A stretch of DNA of 64,000 bases from Agromyces sp. S2-1-8 (GTDB taxonomy: Bacteria > Actinomycetota > Actinomycetes > Actinomycetales > Microbacteriaceae), in assembly GCF_021129215.1 (NCBI RefSeq), contig NZ_JAJOLP010000001.1, positions 1,054,001 to 1,118,000 on the forward strand. Direction: 5' to 3'. Below the pieces are notes generated by a model. It saw nothing but the letters and a program-made list of their open reading frames with translations, did no database searches and had not been told where the DNA came from. A program made the translations under genes and the position numbers. Below are positions 62,474 to 64,000 of the stretch, piece after piece. Each line of letters begins with the position of its first letter. The first letter of the stretch is position 1.

Positions 62474-64000
62474 CCGCCTTCGACCACGACGTCGTCGTCA
62501 TCGGATCGGGCTTCGGCGGCTCGGTCGCGGCGCTGCGCCTCTCGGCGAAGGGCTATCGCGTGCACGTCTACGAAGCAGGACGCCGCTTCGCCGACACCGA
62601 CTTCGCGAAGACCTCGTGGAACGTTCGCCGCTACCTCTGGGCGCCCGCGATCGGATGCTTCGGGGTGCAGCGCATCCACCGGCTGCCCCACGTCATGATC
62701 CTCGCCGGTGCGGGCGTCGGCGGCGGATCGCTCAACTACGCGAACACGCTCTACGAGCCCGGCCCGGCGTTCTTCGCCGATCCGCAGTGGGCGGCCCTCG
62801 GCGACTGGCACGACGAGCTCGCCCCCCACTACGCCACCGCGAAGCGCATGCTCGGCGTCGTCGAGCAGTACCCGCACTCGGGCCCCGTCGAGCGGATCAT
62901 GGAGGGGGCGGCGAACGACCTCGGCGTCGGCGACACCTTCCGCCGGGCACCCGTCGGGGTGTTCTTCGGCGCGCCCGGCGAGACGGTGCCCGATCCGTTC
63001 TTCGGCGGCGACGGCCCCGACCGCACGGGCTGCACGCTGTGCGGCAACTGCATGGTCGGCTGCCGGGTCGGCGCGAAGAACACCCTCGCGAAGAACTACC
63101 TCGCGCTCGCCGAGCGGCTCGGGGCGACGATCGAGCCGCTCCGCACGGTCGTCGAGGTGCGGCCGCGCGCGGGCGGCGGCTACGAGGTGACGACCGTGCG
63201 CAGCGGAGCGTGGCTCGCCCGCGACCGTCGCACGGTCAGCGCCGAGCAGGTCGTGTTCGCGGCCGGCACCTGGGGCACGCAGCAGCTGCTGCACCGGATG
63301 AAGGACTCGGGCGCCCTGCCCGCACTCCCCGATGCGCTGGGCCGGCTCACGCGCACGAACTCCGAGGCGCTCGACGGCGCCGTCGCGATCGCGGTGCCGG
63401 AGGAACTCGAGCTCGCCCGCGGCGTCGCCATCACGACGTCGTTCCACGTCGACGAGCGCACCCATGTCGAGAACGTGCGCTACGGACCCGGCTCGAATCT
63501 CATGGGCATGCTCGCGACCGGGCTCGTTCCGGGTGACCGATCGCTCCTCGCCCGACTCGGCTCGCTCGTCGGCGGGATGCTCCGGCATCCCGTCACCGCG
63601 CTGCGGCTCGGCTCGCTGCGCCGGTGGAGCGAACGCGGCATCATCGCCCTCGTCATGCAGACCGCCGACAACTCGCTCACCCTGTCGCTGCGGCGACGCT
63701 TCGGGCGACGGGTGCTCACGAGCGCCCAGGGCGAGGGCGACCCCAACCCGAGCCACCTGCCCGGCGCGCATCTCGCCGCACAGGCCATCGCGGCGCGGGT
63801 CGCGTCGGCGAGCGGTGTGCACGCCGAGGCGCGCGGCTCCTGGCCCGAGGTGTTCGGCATCCCGCTGACGGCGCACTTCCTGGGCGGAGCCGTCGTGTCG
63901 GGCTCGCCAGACCAGGGGGTCGTCGACCGGTACCACCGGGTCTGGGGCTACCCGGGGCTGCACGTCGTCGACGGCGCCGCGGTGCCCGCGAACCCGGGCG
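62470..64000 (+). CDS. GMC-family FAD oxidoreductase (partial, runs off right edge)
   Basis: 510 residues are visible with no stop. The FAD loop GSGFGG (12-17), EAGRRF, and GAGVGGGSLNYAN match cholesterol-oxidase-like GMC proteins. A four-cysteine cluster TGCTLCGNCMVGC (C188, C191, C194, C198 approximately) is conserved in this actinobacterial subgroup and resembles an iron-sulfur site. LGGAVVSGSPDQGVVD and GLHVVDGAAVPANPG are the C-terminal substrate/FAD elements, so only a short tail is missing. The substrate is probably a lipid or sterol-like alcohol, inferred from its neighbours. Confidence 0.85.
   Translation, partial: MTAFDHDVVVIGSGFGGSVAALRLSAKGYRVHVYEAGRRFADTDFAKTSWNVRRYLWAPAIGCFGVQRIHRLPHVMILAGAGVGGGSLNYANTLYEPGPAFFADPQWAALGDWHDELAPHYATAKRMLGVVEQYPHSGPVERIMEGAANDLGVGDTFRRAPVGVFFGAPGETVPDPFFGGDGPDRTGCTLCGNCMVGCRVGAKNTLAKNYLALAERLGATIEPLRTVVEVRPRAGGGYEVTTVRSGAWLARDRRTVSAEQVVFAAGTWGTQQLLHRMKDSGALPALPDALGRLTRTNSEALDGAVAIAVPEELELARGVAITTSFHVDERTHVENVRYGPGSNLMGMLATGLVPGDRSLLARLGSLVGGMLRHPVTALRLGSLRRWSERGIIALVMQTADNSLTLSLRRRFGRRVLTSAQGEGDPNPSHLPGAHLAAQAIAARVASASGVHAEARGSWPEVFGIPLTAHFLGGAVVSGSPDQGVVDRYHRVWGYPGLHVVDGAAVPANPG

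Overview
The window is very GC-rich (roughly 72% by eye), densely coded DNA with many 1- and 4-nt gene overlaps, frequent GTG starts and several apparently leaderless genes. Gene content and style point to an actinobacterium, most likely Microbacteriaceae (Agromyces- or Microbacterium-like); this is inferred from the sequence alone. A short word, GAGGCATCC/GGATGCCTC, recurs about thirty times, in reading frames and in terminator stems, which supports a single resident chromosome. No tRNA, rRNA, CRISPR array, transposase or phage module was seen.

Left part (1-16 kb): a partial TauE-like permease; two sodium/solute symporters, each paired with a small membrane protein, placed around a LytS/LytTR (BtsSR-like) sensor pair whose divergent promoter carries LytTR-type repeats; dihydrolipoyl dehydrogenase; an EamA transporter; a repeat-rich spacer; a YtrA-type GntR-ABC operon behind a perfect 28-bp palindrome; a macrolide-type glycosyltransferase divergent from a TetR gene; and an ABC/FtsX exporter.

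Middle part (16-32 kb): chorismate mutase and an SDR; a six-gene phosphonate operon (phnD-phnC-fused phnE-FAD oxidoreductase-phosphonatase-like HAD-Zn dehydrogenase) behind a candidate PHO box; an Erm-type rRNA methyltransferase preceded by a possible Arg-Pro-Arg leader peptide and alternative hairpins; Nudix and purL; and an N-terminally truncated DUF222/HNH gene.

The most unusual locus is 32.2-44.6 kb. It holds a 3067-residue Sec-exported SpvB/FG-GAP/YD-repeat (Tc toxin B/C- and Rhs-like) protein with an unassigned C-terminal tip. Divergent from it is a 1015-residue regulator with an OmpR-type winged helix, an ATPase and a TPR-like region. The shared promoter contains 11-bp-spaced direct repeats, the spacing expected for that DNA-binding fold. 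No immunity gene is visible.

Right part (44.6-64 kb): a 61-bp tandem repeat; an MFS exporter; a divergent AroE-like dehydrogenase; apt; an acyl-CoA ligase; a Fur-family regulator with katA; a 1729-residue secreted GH78 rhamnosidase behind a LacI-type operator and TTGACC-ending tandem repeats; then TetR-glpD divergent, across only 20 bp, from a run encoding an AGPS-like FAD oxidase, a diacylglycerol kinase and a GMC oxidoreductase (cut by the window edge), which looks like a glycerol/ether-lipid cluster.
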